Source: Acidimicrobiaceae bacterium (lineage in GTDB: Bacteria > Actinomycetota > Acidimicrobiia > Acidimicrobiales > Aldehydirespiratoraceae). Taken from it: DNA of 64,000 nt. Under the pieces are notes generated by a model, which made no database searches, was not told the DNA's origin, and worked only from the letters and a program-made list of their open reading frames with translations. This document shows, one piece after another, positions 25,716 to 34,480 of the stretch. Within the stretch, counting starts at the first letter, position 1; every line of letters begins with the position of its first letter. Made by a program: the position numbers and the translations under genes. Location of the stretch: the NCBI GenBank assembly GCA_009843915.1, contig VYCM01000009.1:22776-86775 (forward strand), given 5' to 3'.

Positions 25716-25803
25716 TTGTGGCCCTCCGTTGTTGATGGGCTCAGGAGCCTCCGACCCCCGAGCTGTCCCCGCTCCTTCCTAGTTCAGGCGGGCCAGTCTC
25801 GCA

Positions 25804-25819
25804 ATAGCGATGTCAACTT
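25804..25819 (+). promoter_or_regulatory. Possible half-site of the shared operator
   Basis: TAGCGATGTC at 25805-25814 matches the left arm of the two TetR-type elements (AAnAGCGATGTC) in the same orientation relative to the gene it precedes (proV). The second arm is not conserved, so the call is weak. A -10-like TAGTGT at 25851-25856 could serve proV. Nothing else stands out in this 173-base gap. Confidence 0.25.
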
Positions 25820-25888
25820 TGCTCCTAGGCCATCGACTGGCCTGCACCACTAGTGTTGCGGGGCAGGTCCAGGTCTAGGAATGGGCGT

Positions 25889-27115
25889 ATGCCGACCAAG
25901 GTCAAGATTGCGGACACAACGAAGATCTTCGGCGACGAGCCCGACGGCGAAGCTCTCGCGTTGTTGCGAGCCGGCTGCTCGAAGGAGGAGATCAAGGAGC
26001 GCACCGGACACGTAGTCGGCGTGAAGGACGCCAACATCGATGTCGAGGAGGGGGAGATCTTCGTGGTGATGGGCCTGTCCGGCTCGGGCAAGTCCACACT
26101 CCTCCGCTGTGTCAACCGGCTCTACGAGCCGACCACGGGCACGATCGTCGTCGACGGAATCGATGTGACGGCCCTCAACCCCAAGGAGCTCCAGGCCTTC
26201 CGCCGTGACAGCACCGGCATGGTGTTCCAGCACTTCGCCCTGTTTCCCCACCAGGACATACTCTCCAATGTCGCCTTCGGCCTGAGGGTCAAGGGCGTCG
26301 ATCCCAAGACCCGCGACGCGGCCGCGGAGGGAGCGCTCGCGCTCGTCGGGCTGGCCGGCTACGAGGCCAGCTACCCGCGGCAGCTCAGCGGCGGCATGCA
26401 GCAGCGGGTCGGGCTGGCCCGCGCCCTCGCCACCGACCCGGACATCCTGCTGATGGACGAGGCCTTCAGCGCTCTGGATCCGCTGATCCGGCGCCAGATG
26501 CAGGACGAGTTGATGGAGATCCAGGGCAAGCTCCACAAGACGATCCTGTTCATCACCCACGATCTCAACGAGGCGCTCCGGGTCGGCTCGCGGGTGTGCA
26601 TCATGAAGGACGGAGCCATCCACCAGATCGGGGCGCCCGAAGACATCCTCATGCGCCCCGAGACCGACTATGTAGCCGAGTTCGTCCAGGATGTCGACCA
26701 GGGCCGGGTGCTGGCCGTGGAGACGGTGCGCGAGGACGCGGCGACGGTGCCGGCCGGCGGGTCTGTCGCAGATGTGCTGGACGCCATCGCCGGCCTGGGG
26801 TCGGATGCGGCCCATGTGGTCGATGCCGACGGCCGACCCCTGGGCGTCGTCACCCGCCAGTCGGCCGAACGGGCCCGAGCCCGCGGCGACCAGCGGTTGG
26901 AGCCTCTCGTCGAGGCGGTTCCGGCCGTCACGGTCGACACGACGCTGGCCAAGGTCTACCAGCTGTTCGGGTCGGGCCTTCCGCTGGCCGTGGTCGACGG
27001 CGAGGGCAGGCTGATCGGGGCGGTCCGCCCCCTCGAGGTCCTGGCCGAACTGGGTCGGGTCGAGGGAGTCTCCGAGCAGTTGCAGCAAGCCAAGGCCCAA
27101 GAGGCTCAGACATGA
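25889..27115 (+). CDS. proV: Glycine betaine ABC transporter ATP-binding protein with CBS domains
   Basis: A 408-residue ATPase of the ProV/OpuAA group. Walker A is GLSGSGKST, the Q-loop lies in MVFQHFALFPHQ, the signature is LSGGMQQRVGLARA and Walker B is ILLMDEAFSAL. The N-terminal FGDEPDGEALALLRAGCSKE is typical of ProV. Residues from about 275 form two CBS repeats, the osmosensing or nucleotide-sensing module of this family. The ATG follows AGGA. Its stop overlaps the proW start by ATGA. Confidence 0.92.
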   Translation: MPTKVKIADTTKIFGDEPDGEALALLRAGCSKEEIKERTGHVVGVKDANIDVEEGEIFVVMGLSGSGKSTLLRCVNRLYEPTTGTIVVDGIDVTALNPKELQAFRRDSTGMVFQHFALFPHQDILSNVAFGLRVKGVDPKTRDAAAEGALALVGLAGYEASYPRQLSGGMQQRVGLARALATDPDILLMDEAFSALDPLIRRQMQDELMEIQGKLHKTILFITHDLNEALRVGSRVCIMKDGAIHQIGAPEDILMRPETDYVAEFVQDVDQGRVLAVETVREDAATVPAGGSVADVLDAIAGLGSDAAHVVDADGRPLGVVTRQSAERARARGDQRLEPLVEAVPAVTVDTTLAKVYQLFGSGLPLAVVDGEGRLIGAVRPLEVLAELGRVEGVSEQLQQAKAQEAQT

Positions 27116-29082
27116 GTCAGCGAGTGCTGGCCACCAGCTTCTGGGACAACGACAACCTCGACGCCTGGGAGATCCCGTTCGGTCTGTGGATCGAGGAGAT
27201 CGTCTTCTGGCTGACCACCCACATCAAGGGGTTCCTGGACGCCGTCAAGTGGCCCGTCGACAAGCTGCTGGAGCTCATCATCGACAACCTGCTGCAGGAC
27301 TGGCTCCCGTGGCCGGTCGTGCTGCTGCTGTTCTTCCTGCTGGGGGTGGCCACCAGGAACATCCTGGTGGGGCTGGGCAGCGCGGCCGGCCTCCTGATCT
27401 GCGGCCTGCTCGGCAACGAGTACTGGGATCTCACCATGGAGACGCTCGGGATGATCATCGTGGCCGTGCTGATCTGCACGGTGATCGGCATCCCCCTGGG
27501 GATCCTGGCGGCCCGGGTCGACGCGTTCTGGAGCCGGCTCCGCCCGGTCCTGGACGGGATGCAGGTGATCCACCCCTTCGTGTACCTGCTGCCCATCATC
27601 TTCCTGTTCGGCGTGCGCCGGACCCCCGGCGTGCTGGCCACGCTGGTCTTCGCGCTGCCGCCCATCGTCAGGCTCACCAACCTGGGCATCCGGCAGGTCG
27701 CCGCCGACGTGGTCGAGGCGGCCCGGGCGTTCGGAGCGACCGAATTCCGGATCCTGCGCGAGGTCCAGATGCCGCTGGCCCGCCCCGCGATCATGGCCGG
27801 ACTCAACCAGACCCTGCTGCTGTCGCTGTCCATGGTGGGAATCGTGGCCATCATCGCCGGCGGCGGCTTGGGCAAGCCGATCCTCACCGCGCTGAACACG
27901 GCCGACATTCCCGTCGGCGCGTCCGCCGGAGCGGGCCTCTACTTCGTCGGGGTGCTTCTCGACCGGATCTCGCAGCCCGAGGAGAGCGACGACAGGCGCA
28001 ATCTCCTGGCGCGGATGCGCAGCGCCTGGATCACACGGGCCGATCCTGTGGTCCCCGCCGTGCCCGGCATGCAGGCCGGCCCGGAGGCCCCCGCCGGACC
28101 GGCTGCACCGGCTGCGCTGGAGCTGACCGCCTCGCATCGCATCGGGGCCGCTGCCGCTCTCATCGGCGGTCTGCTGGCCGCATTCTCGGTGCTGCTGACC
28201 TGGGGAAACGACGCCGGGCTGCTGTCGGGTTGGGCCCGCTTCGACGACAACGACCTTCCCGGTGCCCACAGCGGGCTGGACGCCACCGGCGGCTCCTGGT
28301 TCGGGATCGTGTTCGGCCTAGTCGCCGTGGCTGTCGCCTTCGGCGGCGCGTCGGCGCTATGGCGGCCGCGCAGCCGTGACAAGTTCATGGCCGGCGGCGG
28401 CGCCTTCCTGGCGGCCGGGCTGGTGCTGGCCTCGCTCGCGGCGGCCTACCTGACCGTGTCGCCGCGGGGCGAGAACTACAGTCACGGCCCCGGTGTGTGG
28501 CTGGCTCTTCTCGGCGCGCTGATCGTCCTCGGCGGAGGCGCCGGCGCGGCCCTGCGGATGAGGTCCGCCGACGAGCCGGCCCGTGCAAGCACCCGTGAGT
28601 TGGCGGGCATGGTCGTGCTGACCCTGTTCCTCGTGTTCGCGGGAGCCTCGGGATCATGGATCCTGGACCAGCGCAGCGACGCGGCTCAGATCGCCGCGGA
28701 GCTGGCGGCCGAGGCTGAGGGCGCCGATCAGGGCGGCCTGGCGGCCGAGGTGCTGACCGAGGCCCTGGCCGAGACCCGCCGGGTGGTGGTCCGCGGCCTG
28801 GATACCGAAGGGCCGGGGATCGGCTACATAGTCCTGGCCCTCACGGTCGCGTCCCTGGCGGCCACCCTCGGTCGGTTGGTGCGCAGCCATGCCGCCCAGC
28901 GCTACCTCGGCATTGTGCTGTTCGGCCTGGGATGCGCCATCACGGCCGTCGGGATGGCCTGGATCGCCTCCTTCGTCCGCTTGGCGACCCCGGCGCTCTC
29001 ACCCGGGGCCAGCGCATTCCTGGTGGTAGTCGGCGGCCTTATCGTCGCCGCTCGCGGCTGGCGCGCCACCAGCCCGGCCTAG
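27112..29082 (+). CDS. proW: Glycine betaine ABC permease with extra C-terminal membrane domain
   Basis: A 656-residue protein. Residues 1 to about 290 are a complete ProW permease, with the EAA coupling loop at 202-227 (EAARAFGATEFRILREV). A Pro/Ala linker (310-338) leads to some 300 additional residues containing about eight hydrophobic segments and a short Ala/Glu-rich stretch near 530-560. ProW of Escherichia coli is about 350 residues, so the added domain nearly doubles the protein. I do not recognise it. It may be an accessory membrane unit or sensor. Confidence 0.88.
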   Translation: MSQRVLATSFWDNDNLDAWEIPFGLWIEEIVFWLTTHIKGFLDAVKWPVDKLLELIIDNLLQDWLPWPVVLLLFFLLGVATRNILVGLGSAAGLLICGLLGNEYWDLTMETLGMIIVAVLICTVIGIPLGILAARVDAFWSRLRPVLDGMQVIHPFVYLLPIIFLFGVRRTPGVLATLVFALPPIVRLTNLGIRQVAADVVEAARAFGATEFRILREVQMPLARPAIMAGLNQTLLLSLSMVGIVAIIAGGGLGKPILTALNTADIPVGASAGAGLYFVGVLLDRISQPEESDDRRNLLARMRSAWITRADPVVPAVPGMQAGPEAPAGPAAPAALELTASHRIGAAAALIGGLLAAFSVLLTWGNDAGLLSGWARFDDNDLPGAHSGLDATGGSWFGIVFGLVAVAVAFGGASALWRPRSRDKFMAGGGAFLAAGLVLASLAAAYLTVSPRGENYSHGPGVWLALLGALIVLGGGAGAALRMRSADEPARASTRELAGMVVLTLFLVFAGASGSWILDQRSDAAQIAAELAAEAEGADQGGLAAEVLTEALAETRRVVVRGLDTEGPGIGYIVLALTVASLAATLGRLVRSHAAQRYLGIVLFGLGCAITAVGMAWIASFVRLATPALSPGASAFLVVVGGLIVAARGWRATSPA

Positions 29083-29089
29083 TTGGGGG

Positions 29090-29158
29090 GCTCCCGGCAC
29101 GGCCGCGTCACCGCTCGGGCAGCACGTGTGTTCACGGAACGCCGGGAGCGCATAGTCT
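29090..29158 (+). promoter_or_regulatory. Long-range hairpin and -10 before the Tm-1-like gene
   Basis: GCTCCCGGC (29090-29098) is complementary to GCCGGGAGC (29141-29149). TAGTCT (29153-29158) could be a -10, with the ATG at 29193 behind GGGAGGG. Termination of the proV-proW transcript and a new start are both plausible. Confidence 0.35.
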
Positions 29159-29192
29159 CGGTTGTGGTGGCTGCGTCCTGGGAGGGTCCGAC

Positions 29193-30428
29193 ATGAGCAG
29201 CAGTCAGAATCCGAATACGGTCGTGATAATCGGCGCCCTGGACACCAAGGGCGCGGAATTCGCCTTCGTCAAGGGACTCATCGAGAGCGAAGGGGTCGAC
29301 ACGCTGGTGGTCGACTTCGGGACGATGGGGGAGCCCACCCTGGAGCCCGACGTCACCAGGGAGGAGGTCGCGTCGGCGGCGGATGGCGACATCTCCTATC
29401 TGGCCTCGGGCGAGCACAAGGACGAGGCGATGCAGACCATGGCGACGGGTCTCGCGGTCGTCGTCCGCCGGTTGTACGAGGAGGGGAGGCTCGGCGGGAT
29501 CATCGGCATGGGCGGCACCGGCGGCACCTCCATTGCCACCACGGGGATGCGCGTCCTGCCCGTGGGCGTGCCCAAGGTGATGGTGTCGACCGTGGCGGGC
29601 GGCGATGTCAGCGCCTACGCGGGGACCAGGGACATCACCTTCATCCCGTCCATTGTCGATGTGGCCGGGATCAACAGCATCAGCCGGGCCGTCTACTCCA
29701 ACGCGGCGGGAGCGATAGCCGGCATGGTGAAGCTGGAGCGCCCGCCGGCCGGCGAGGAGCGCCCGCTGGTCACCGCTTCCATGTTCGGCAACACGACCAC
29801 CTGCGTCGAGCGAGCCCGCGGTGCCGTTGAGGCCGGCGGCTACGAGGTCCTGGTGTTTCACGCCACCGGCATCGGGGGCAGGACCATGGAGAGTCTGATC
29901 GCCGACGGCTACATCGCCGGCTCCCTGGACATCACAACCACCGAGTTGGCCGACTGGGTGTGTGGAGGCGTCTTCAGCGCGGGGCCGGAGCGCTGCCAGG
30001 CCGCGTCCGGCGCGGGCATCCCTGCCGTCGTCGTTCCGGGATGCGTCGACATGGCCAACTTCGACTCGATCGACACCGTCCCCGAGCGGTACGCGGGCCG
30101 GAACCTCTACCAGTGGAACCCGAACGTCACCCTGCTGCGCACCAATGTGGAGGAGAACGTCCGGATAGGCGAGATCCTCGCGGCCGCAGTCAACCTGTCC
30201 AATGCGCCGACCACCGTCCTGCTGCCAATGAGGGGCGTCTCCATGCTGGACAGTGAGGGGGAGAGGTTCTGGGACCCGGAGGCGGACCAGGCATGCTTCG
30301 ACGCCATCCGCGGCAACCTCCGGGCCGACGTCGCCGTCCATGAGGTAGACAGCAACATCAACGATCCCGAGTTCGCCGATCTGGCCGCCGGCACGCTGCT
30401 TGAGATGCTGCGGGACGCGGGCGGATAG
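29193..30428 (+). CDS. Tm-1-like ATP-binding domain protein (UPF0261)
   Basis: A 411-residue member of UPF0261, the family equivalent to the N-terminal domain of the plant Tm-1 resistance protein. Landmarks are [16 protein letters not shown] at the start, [26 protein letters not shown] and [15 protein letters not shown]. Its biochemical role in bacteria is not established as far as I know. It lies 10 bases before a TIM-barrel gene equivalent to the other half of Tm-1, so the two act together. Confidence 0.9.
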   Translation: MSSSQNPNTVVIIGALDTKGAEFAFVKGLIESEGVDTLVVDFGTMGEPTLEPDVTREEVASAADGDISYLASGEHKDEAMQTMATGLAVVVRRLYEEGRLGGIIGMGGTGGTSIATTGMRVLPVGVPKVMVSTVAGGDVSAYAGTRDITFIPSIVDVAGINSISRAVYSNAAGAIAGMVKLERPPAGEERPLVTASMFGNTTTCVERARGAVEAGGYEVLVFHATGIGGRTMESLIADGYIAGSLDITTTELADWVCGGVFSAGPERCQAASGAGIPAVVVPGCVDMANFDSIDTVPERYAGRNLYQWNPNVTLLRTNVEENVRIGEILAAAVNLSNAPTTVLLPMRGVSMLDSEGERFWDPEADQACFDAIRGNLRADVAVHEVDSNINDPEFADLAAGTLLEMLRDAGG

Positions 30429-30438
30429 GAGCGGCTCA

Positions 30439-31260
30439 GTGGCACTGGCACGCAGCGAGATCCTCCGGCGGGTGCGCGCCGAGGTCGCAGCAGGCCGGCC
30501 CGTGGTGGGATGCGGCGCCGGCACCGGCATCTCCGCCAAGTGCGCCGAGGCGGGCGGGGCGGACCTCATCATCATCTACAACTCCGGTCGCTATCGCATG
30601 GCTGGCAGGGGCTCGCTGGCCGGTCTGATGCCCTACGGGGACGCCAACGGGATCGTGGTGGAGATGGCCGCCGAGGTGCTTCCCGTCGTCGAGGACACTC
30701 CGGTCCTGGCAGGGGTCTGCGGCACCGACCCGTTCCGGCTCATGCCGGTGTTCCTGAAGCAGCTGAAGGAGATCGGCTTCTCGGGCGTTCAGAACTTCCC
30801 GACGGTCGGGCTCATCGACGGCGCTTTCAGGCGAGACCTGGAAGCCACCGGAATGGGATACGACAAGGAGGTCGACGCCATCCATTGCGCCCACTCGCTG
30901 GACATGTTCACCTCCCCGTATGTCTTCGACCAGCAGCAGGCGGTGATGATGGCCGAGGCGGGCGCGGACATGCTCGTCGCCCATGTCGGCCTGACCACGT
31001 CGGGCACCATCGGTGCGGCTGATGCCATGACTCTCGACGAGGCGATCGAACGCGTGAACGCGATCGCCGAGGCCGGCCACGGAGTCCGCGACGACATCGT
31101 GGTCATCTGCCACGGTGGGCCCTTCGACGAGCCGTCCAACGTGGGCGAAGCACTGTCGAGGCTTCCCAGCAGCGTCGGATTCTTCGGCGCTTCGAGCATC
31201 GAACGCCTGCCGACCGAGCGGGCCATCACCGAGCAGGTCAGGGCCTTCAAGGCCCTCTAG
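30439..31260 (+). CDS. Phosphoenolpyruvate hydrolase-type TIM-barrel protein
   Basis: A 273-residue TIM-barrel protein of the PEP-mutase-related family that matches the C-terminal half of plant Tm-1. It shows [39 protein letters not shown] near the N-terminus and [13 protein letters not shown]. It begins with GTG 10 bases after the UPF0261 gene. The reaction is unknown; the family name rests on remote similarity. Confidence 0.87.
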   Translation: MALARSEILRRVRAEVAAGRPVVGCGAGTGISAKCAEAGGADLIIIYNSGRYRMAGRGSLAGLMPYGDANGIVVEMAAEVLPVVEDTPVLAGVCGTDPFRLMPVFLKQLKEIGFSGVQNFPTVGLIDGAFRRDLEATGMGYDKEVDAIHCAHSLDMFTSPYVFDQQQAVMMAEAGADMLVAHVGLTTSGTIGAADAMTLDEAIERVNAIAEAGHGVRDDIVVICHGGPFDEPSNVGEALSRLPSSVGFFGASSIERLPTERAITEQVRAFKAL

Positions 31261-31286
31261 CCGGCCCAGAGCTTCGGCAGCACCCT

Positions 31287-32441
31287 CTAGCGGCGGAGGA
31301 GTTGCTTGAGCCGGCGGACCGCGGGCGTCCACAGCCACTCGGGCTCGGTGAACCGGCGGAAGTTCTCGCCGGGCAGCCCCGTGGGGTCGTAGAAGCTCGT
31401 GTCGGTCTGCTTGCGCATCTCGCTCGTGCGCTTGAGTATCTTCAGGGTGGCATAGGCCGTTCCCTTGTGGGTCCAGCCCTGCCGCTGATAGTTCCAGTTG
31501 TCGGGGGCCAGGTCCTGCGCCGCGGCGAAGTGCTTCAAGGCGCGCTCGCTGTCGCCAGCCGCCTCGAAGTGCAGCGCCAGCTTGAACGTCGCCTCGGCCA
31601 GCAGCCTGTCGTCGTCGACGGGCTTGAGCCGCTCGGCCAGCTCCCGGCTCGACCAGACGTGCTCGCTGTCGGCGCCCCGCTCGATCCAGTCCCGGGTGGC
31701 CTCCGCGAACGAGTCGTCGCCCAGGCGGACCTTGCCCAGGCCGAACCCGACGGTGGTCTCAGCCGGGTACACCCCTTCGTTGCTGCGAACGATCTTCCCG
31801 TTCTCGTCGATCCAGGCGGCCGACGGCACGTTCACCCAGCCGAACATCGAGCTGATCTCGTGGGTCGGGTCGATGACGCACCGGTAGGTCGGCGAGGCCC
31901 GGTTGAACCACTTGTTGACCACGGGGGGACCCGCCGAGTCCTGGGCCACGCTGATCAGCTCGAACCGGTCCGGACCGATCGACTGGTAGAGCTCCTGCCA
32001 GACCGGCAGGCTGAAGCGGCAGCCTCACCAGGAGGCCCAGGTGAACAGCACCACCTTGCGGCCCCGCAGGTCCGAGAGCCTCAACGTGTCGCCATTGCAC
32101 TGGGTCACCTCAAAGTCGGGGGCGATGGCCGATTCCAGTCCCATCTGACGCACTGCGGGCACCGAGCCGAGGCTCCACACGTCGCCGTCGCGCACGTACT
32201 TCTGGCCGAGCATGTCCGCGAACCCCGAGTAGTTGAACCACACCCAATCGTCGGCGTCGGCGATCCACTCCTCACGCTTGTGCTCCGGCAGCGGCACGCA
32301 GATCTCTCCCAGGCACGCGCCCTCGGGCTTCATCTGCCAGCCGGTCGCCTCGGGGAGCTCGCCGAGCCGCACCCACAAGACCCCGTCGGCGTCGGTCCGC
32401 TGGGCGACCTCGTTTGTCTTGCCGTCTGCGAGAATGATCAC
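31287..32441 (-). CDS. Selenocysteine-containing thioredoxin-fold protein (WAxxUGC, ResA/TlpA-like)
   Basis: One 384-residue protein read through an in-frame TGA at 32027-32025, which codes Sec139. The sequence around it is FTWASW-U-GCRFSLPVWQEL, placing Sec at the redox position of a thioredoxin fold, and matches the WAxxUGC motif of a ResA-like selenoprotein group. The fold continues after the TGA (ELISVAQDS, cis-Pro in NVPSAAWID, VGFGLGKV). Residues 1-110 are a less familiar N-terminal part with ATGWQMKPEGACLGE. The C-terminal 100 residues are helical, TPR-like (ERALKHFAAAQDLAP). The GTG start has GGAG six bases before it. A SECIS hairpin follows the TGA. No signal peptide is visible, so it acts in the cytoplasm unless exported another way. 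Likely a selenol-dependent reductase or peroxidase. Confidence 0.87.
31994..32010 (-). promoter_or_regulatory. Bacterial SECIS element
   Basis: On the mRNA, CCUGCC-GGUCU-GGCAGG forms a six-pair stem with a five-base loop. The loop lies at bases 24-28 counted from the U of the UGA. In Escherichia coli fdhF the same GGUCU loop lies at 22-26, and its G-U contacts SelB. This supports Sec insertion. Confidence 0.8.
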
Positions 32442-32493
32442 GATTGCTCCGCAAGCGCCGATTCGGCCGGCTGGGTGTGCGCTTCGCCGGGAA

Positions 32494-32499
32494 ATAGTA
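32494..32499 (-). promoter_or_regulatory. Possible -10 of the selenoprotein gene
   Basis: TACTAT on the minus strand, about 53 bases before the GTG at 32441. No convincing -35 is visible. Confidence 0.35.
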
Positions 32500-32542
32500 G
32501 TTGCTGGTAGGTAGTTCTACCCGTGTCAGCCGTCGGTCGAAA

Positions 32543-32548
32543 TAGGGT
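32543..32548 (+). promoter_or_regulatory. -10 element, leaderless RidA mRNA
   Basis: TAGGGT lies 6 bases before the ATG at 32555. Confidence 0.5.
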
Positions 32549-32554
32549 GCCGGG

Positions 32555-32953
32555 ATGGATATGGAGCGCAGGATCATCGACCCCTGGACGTGGCAGGACG
32601 AATACGGGTTCCACCAGGGCCATGAAGTCGTCAACCCGACCCGCACCCTCTACCTGTCGGGCCAAACCTCGCTCGACGCCGACGGCAATCCGGTGCACGT
32701 GGGCGACATGGCCGGCCAGATCCGCCAGGTCATAGACAACATCGAGGCCGTCCTCGCCGAGGCCGGCATGAGCCTCGCCGACATCGTGCGCATCAACATC
32801 TTCACCACCGACATGGACCTCTTCTTCGAGCACGCCGACGAACTCGAGCGGCTTCGAGAAGCCGGGACCCGGTACGCATCCACCCTCGTCGGGGTCACCA
32901 GGCTGGCGTTCCCCGAGTTCCTAGTCGAGATCGAGGCAACGGCCGCGAAGTAG
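32555..32953 (+). CDS. RidA/YjgF family deaminase-like protein
   Basis: A 132-residue RidA-fold protein. LYLSGQTSLDADGNPVHVGDMAGQIRQVIDNIEAVLAEAG is the diagnostic N-terminal block. RidA proteins hydrolyse reactive enamines and imines made by PLP enzymes. The catalytic Arg of archetypal RidA sits at the NPTR/RINIFTTD region, where VRINIFTTDMD is present. It is divergent from the selenoprotein gene. A second in-frame ATG two codons on is possible. Confidence 0.9.
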   Translation: MDMERRIIDPWTWQDEYGFHQGHEVVNPTRTLYLSGQTSLDADGNPVHVGDMAGQIRQVIDNIEAVLAEAGMSLADIVRINIFTTDMDLFFEHADELERLREAGTRYASTLVGVTRLAFPEFLVEIEATAAK

Positions 32954-32964
32954 CGGTCCGAGCA

Positions 32965-32981
32965 ACCCATCCGTGCTGGGT
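32965..32981. terminator. Short hairpin between convergent genes
   Basis: ACCCA-N7-TGGGT between the RidA stop and the cyclase stop. A weak candidate; the rest of the 98-base gap is featureless. Confidence 0.25.
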
Positions 32982-33051
32982 CGTAGTAGCCCGCTATTGA
33001 TGTACTGGCGGGGTGTTTCACACCTCAGAACTCTGTGCGTGCAGCTGCCCA

Positions 33052-34005
33052 TCAGAGGATCGCAAGAGGATTGACTGGGGACCCGGTGCCTCCCGGTATC
33101 TGGAGTGGGGCCACTACGAGCTGGAACTCGTAACGACCCTCTTGCTCGCACGCGTGCGACAGCGGTTCGAGCAGGGCGTTGTCGACCAGAGCGACGCCGA
33201 AGGCCCACGCCGCGGCATGAACCGCCCACGGGATCGCGAGGCCGTAGGGCGTGAGATCCATCATGTCCCAGACAAGGACCGCAGTGTCGGTCTCCCTTAT
33301 GAACCGGAGGCAGGAGGCGTGCAGGCCGGGCCGCTCGTCGCTGGCGGACGGTAGGGAGCCGGCACCGGTCATGCCTCCCCACGGCCCATGACGGCGACTC
33401 CACTCCTCGCGGCCGCAGTACACCGCTACTGCATCTCCCGGCTCGATCTCGACCCCTTGCGACTCGGCGATCGCTTCGAGCTCCGCTCCGTGCACGGGCT
33501 CCTCGAAGGTGACGAACGGCTGCCCTCGATACCTGGGGACATCGAGAAGTACCCCTCTGGTAACGATGCCGTCCCTCCAGGCCTCGATTCCGCCGAAGGC
33601 TGCTCCGTCGAAGGAGATCTCCTCATCGGGATCACGGCCGTTCCACATGCCGGATTCTGACCACACATGGCAAAGAGCGTCCACGTGCGTCAGTGCCAGC
33701 CCGTGGCAGTTGACGCCTATGAAGTCGACCGCCACCCCGCCCCCCGGATCTCGAGGGAATCGCTGCATGAAGTGGCGGGCCGGGTGCGGATTGTCCGGTC
33801 CCGGCCCTGTGGGGAGGGGGCGGCTCAGCGACACTGTCCGGCCCGTGCGCACCGCGGCCGCCGAACTCCGCCTCTTCTCGGCCGTGATCAAGTTGAGCGC
33901 CCCCAACTGGTCGTCGTGCCCCCATCGTCCCCAGTTGCGATGCTCGGCCAGGTAGGCGTTGATGTCCTCGGCCATCAATCGATCGTCGGCGGTGGTGTCT
34001 GACAT
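33052..34005 (-). CDS. Cyclase family protein (kynurenine-formamidase-like metal hydrolase)
   Basis: A 317-residue metal-dependent hydrolase of the cyclase/KynB family. The metal-binding motif H-G-x-x-x-T-H-x-D-x-x-x-H appears as CHGLALTHVDALCHVW. Other conserved parts are RGVLLDVPRYRG, EIEPGDAVAVYCGREEW and a late IPWAVHAAAW. It probably opens an amide or lactone ring. The ATG at 34005 is preferred because AGGAG is five bases upstream; a GTG one codon earlier has poor spacing. Confidence 0.87.
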   Translation of the reverse strand: MSDTTADDRLMAEDINAYLAEHRNWGRWGHDDQLGALNLITAEKRRSSAAAVRTGRTVSLSRPLPTGPGPDNPHPARHFMQRFPRDPGGGVAVDFIGVNCHGLALTHVDALCHVWSESGMWNGRDPDEEISFDGAAFGGIEAWRDGIVTRGVLLDVPRYRGQPFVTFEEPVHGAELEAIAESQGVEIEPGDAVAVYCGREEWSRRHGPWGGMTGAGSLPSASDERPGLHASCLRFIRETDTAVLVWDMMDLTPYGLAIPWAVHAAAWAFGVALVDNALLEPLSHACEQEGRYEFQLVVAPLQIPGGTGSPVNPLAIL

Positions 34006-34035
34006 CACAACTCCTAGACGCTCACTTACCAGTAG

Positions 34036-34429
34036 TGGAGCTGGGGAGAATCGAACTCCCGTCCGTCAGGCGGATACCGGGCTCGCTACGACCATTCCCG
34101 AGTCTGCGGCTTGCGGCTGCCGCTACGCCGGGTCGTGCGGATCCGAGGATCCGGCCGCCGGATCTTTCTCCGGTGTCAGCGGTCTTTGCCGGCTGTCAGC
34201 GGGTCTCTCCCCGTCGTCCACCCCTGCTTCTGGTGCCAGGCTGCAGCGGTCCGGCCCCGCGTGCCATTGCTGGTCGCGATGATTCTCGGCTGCTAGATCA
34301 GATCTGATCAGGCGGCGAGAACGAGAGCGTCGTCTTCGGCGTCTCTTTGGTTGCCCCGTTTAAGGAGTCTGAGCAACTCCGGTCGCACTCCGCGGCCTCC
34401 TGGTCCCGACGTCGAAACCGGTCAGCCCC
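34036..34429 (-). ncRNA. ssrA: Transfer-messenger RNA
   Basis: About 394 bases. The 5' end GGGGCTGA and 3' end CAGCTCCA form the tRNA-like acceptor stem. GGTTTCGAC follows the 5' end, and GTTCGATTC with CCCAGC is the T-arm near the 3' end. The tag frame is at 34355-34308: GNQRDAEDDALVLAA, then TGA. It ends in LAA like other proteolysis tags; the first residue is the least certain. A palindrome (GATCAGATCTGATC, 34297-34310) lies at the tag stop. The terminal CCA is not encoded. It works with SmpB, encoded two genes upstream, to rescue stalled ribosomes. Confidence 0.93.
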
Positions 34430-34454
34430 TCGTGCAGTCTCTTTTCAAGCTGCT

Positions 34455-34468
34455 GTCCCCGAAGGGAC
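34455..34468. terminator. UUCG-loop hairpin between the PQ-loop gene and ssrA
   Basis: On the minus strand GTCCC-TTCG-GGGAC, a very stable tetraloop, lies 12 bases beyond the stop of the PQ-loop gene and about 25 bases before ssrA. It could terminate or mark a processing site. No U-run follows. Confidence 0.35.
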
Positions 34469-34480
34469 CAACCATGATAC

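Noticed and set aside
31287..32441. The TGA at 32025-32027 as a nonsense mutation or as the border of two genes
   Set aside because: The frame is the same on both sides, the thioredoxin fold spans it, the position equals the redox residue and a SECIS hairpin follows. The supposed second gene has no start signal.
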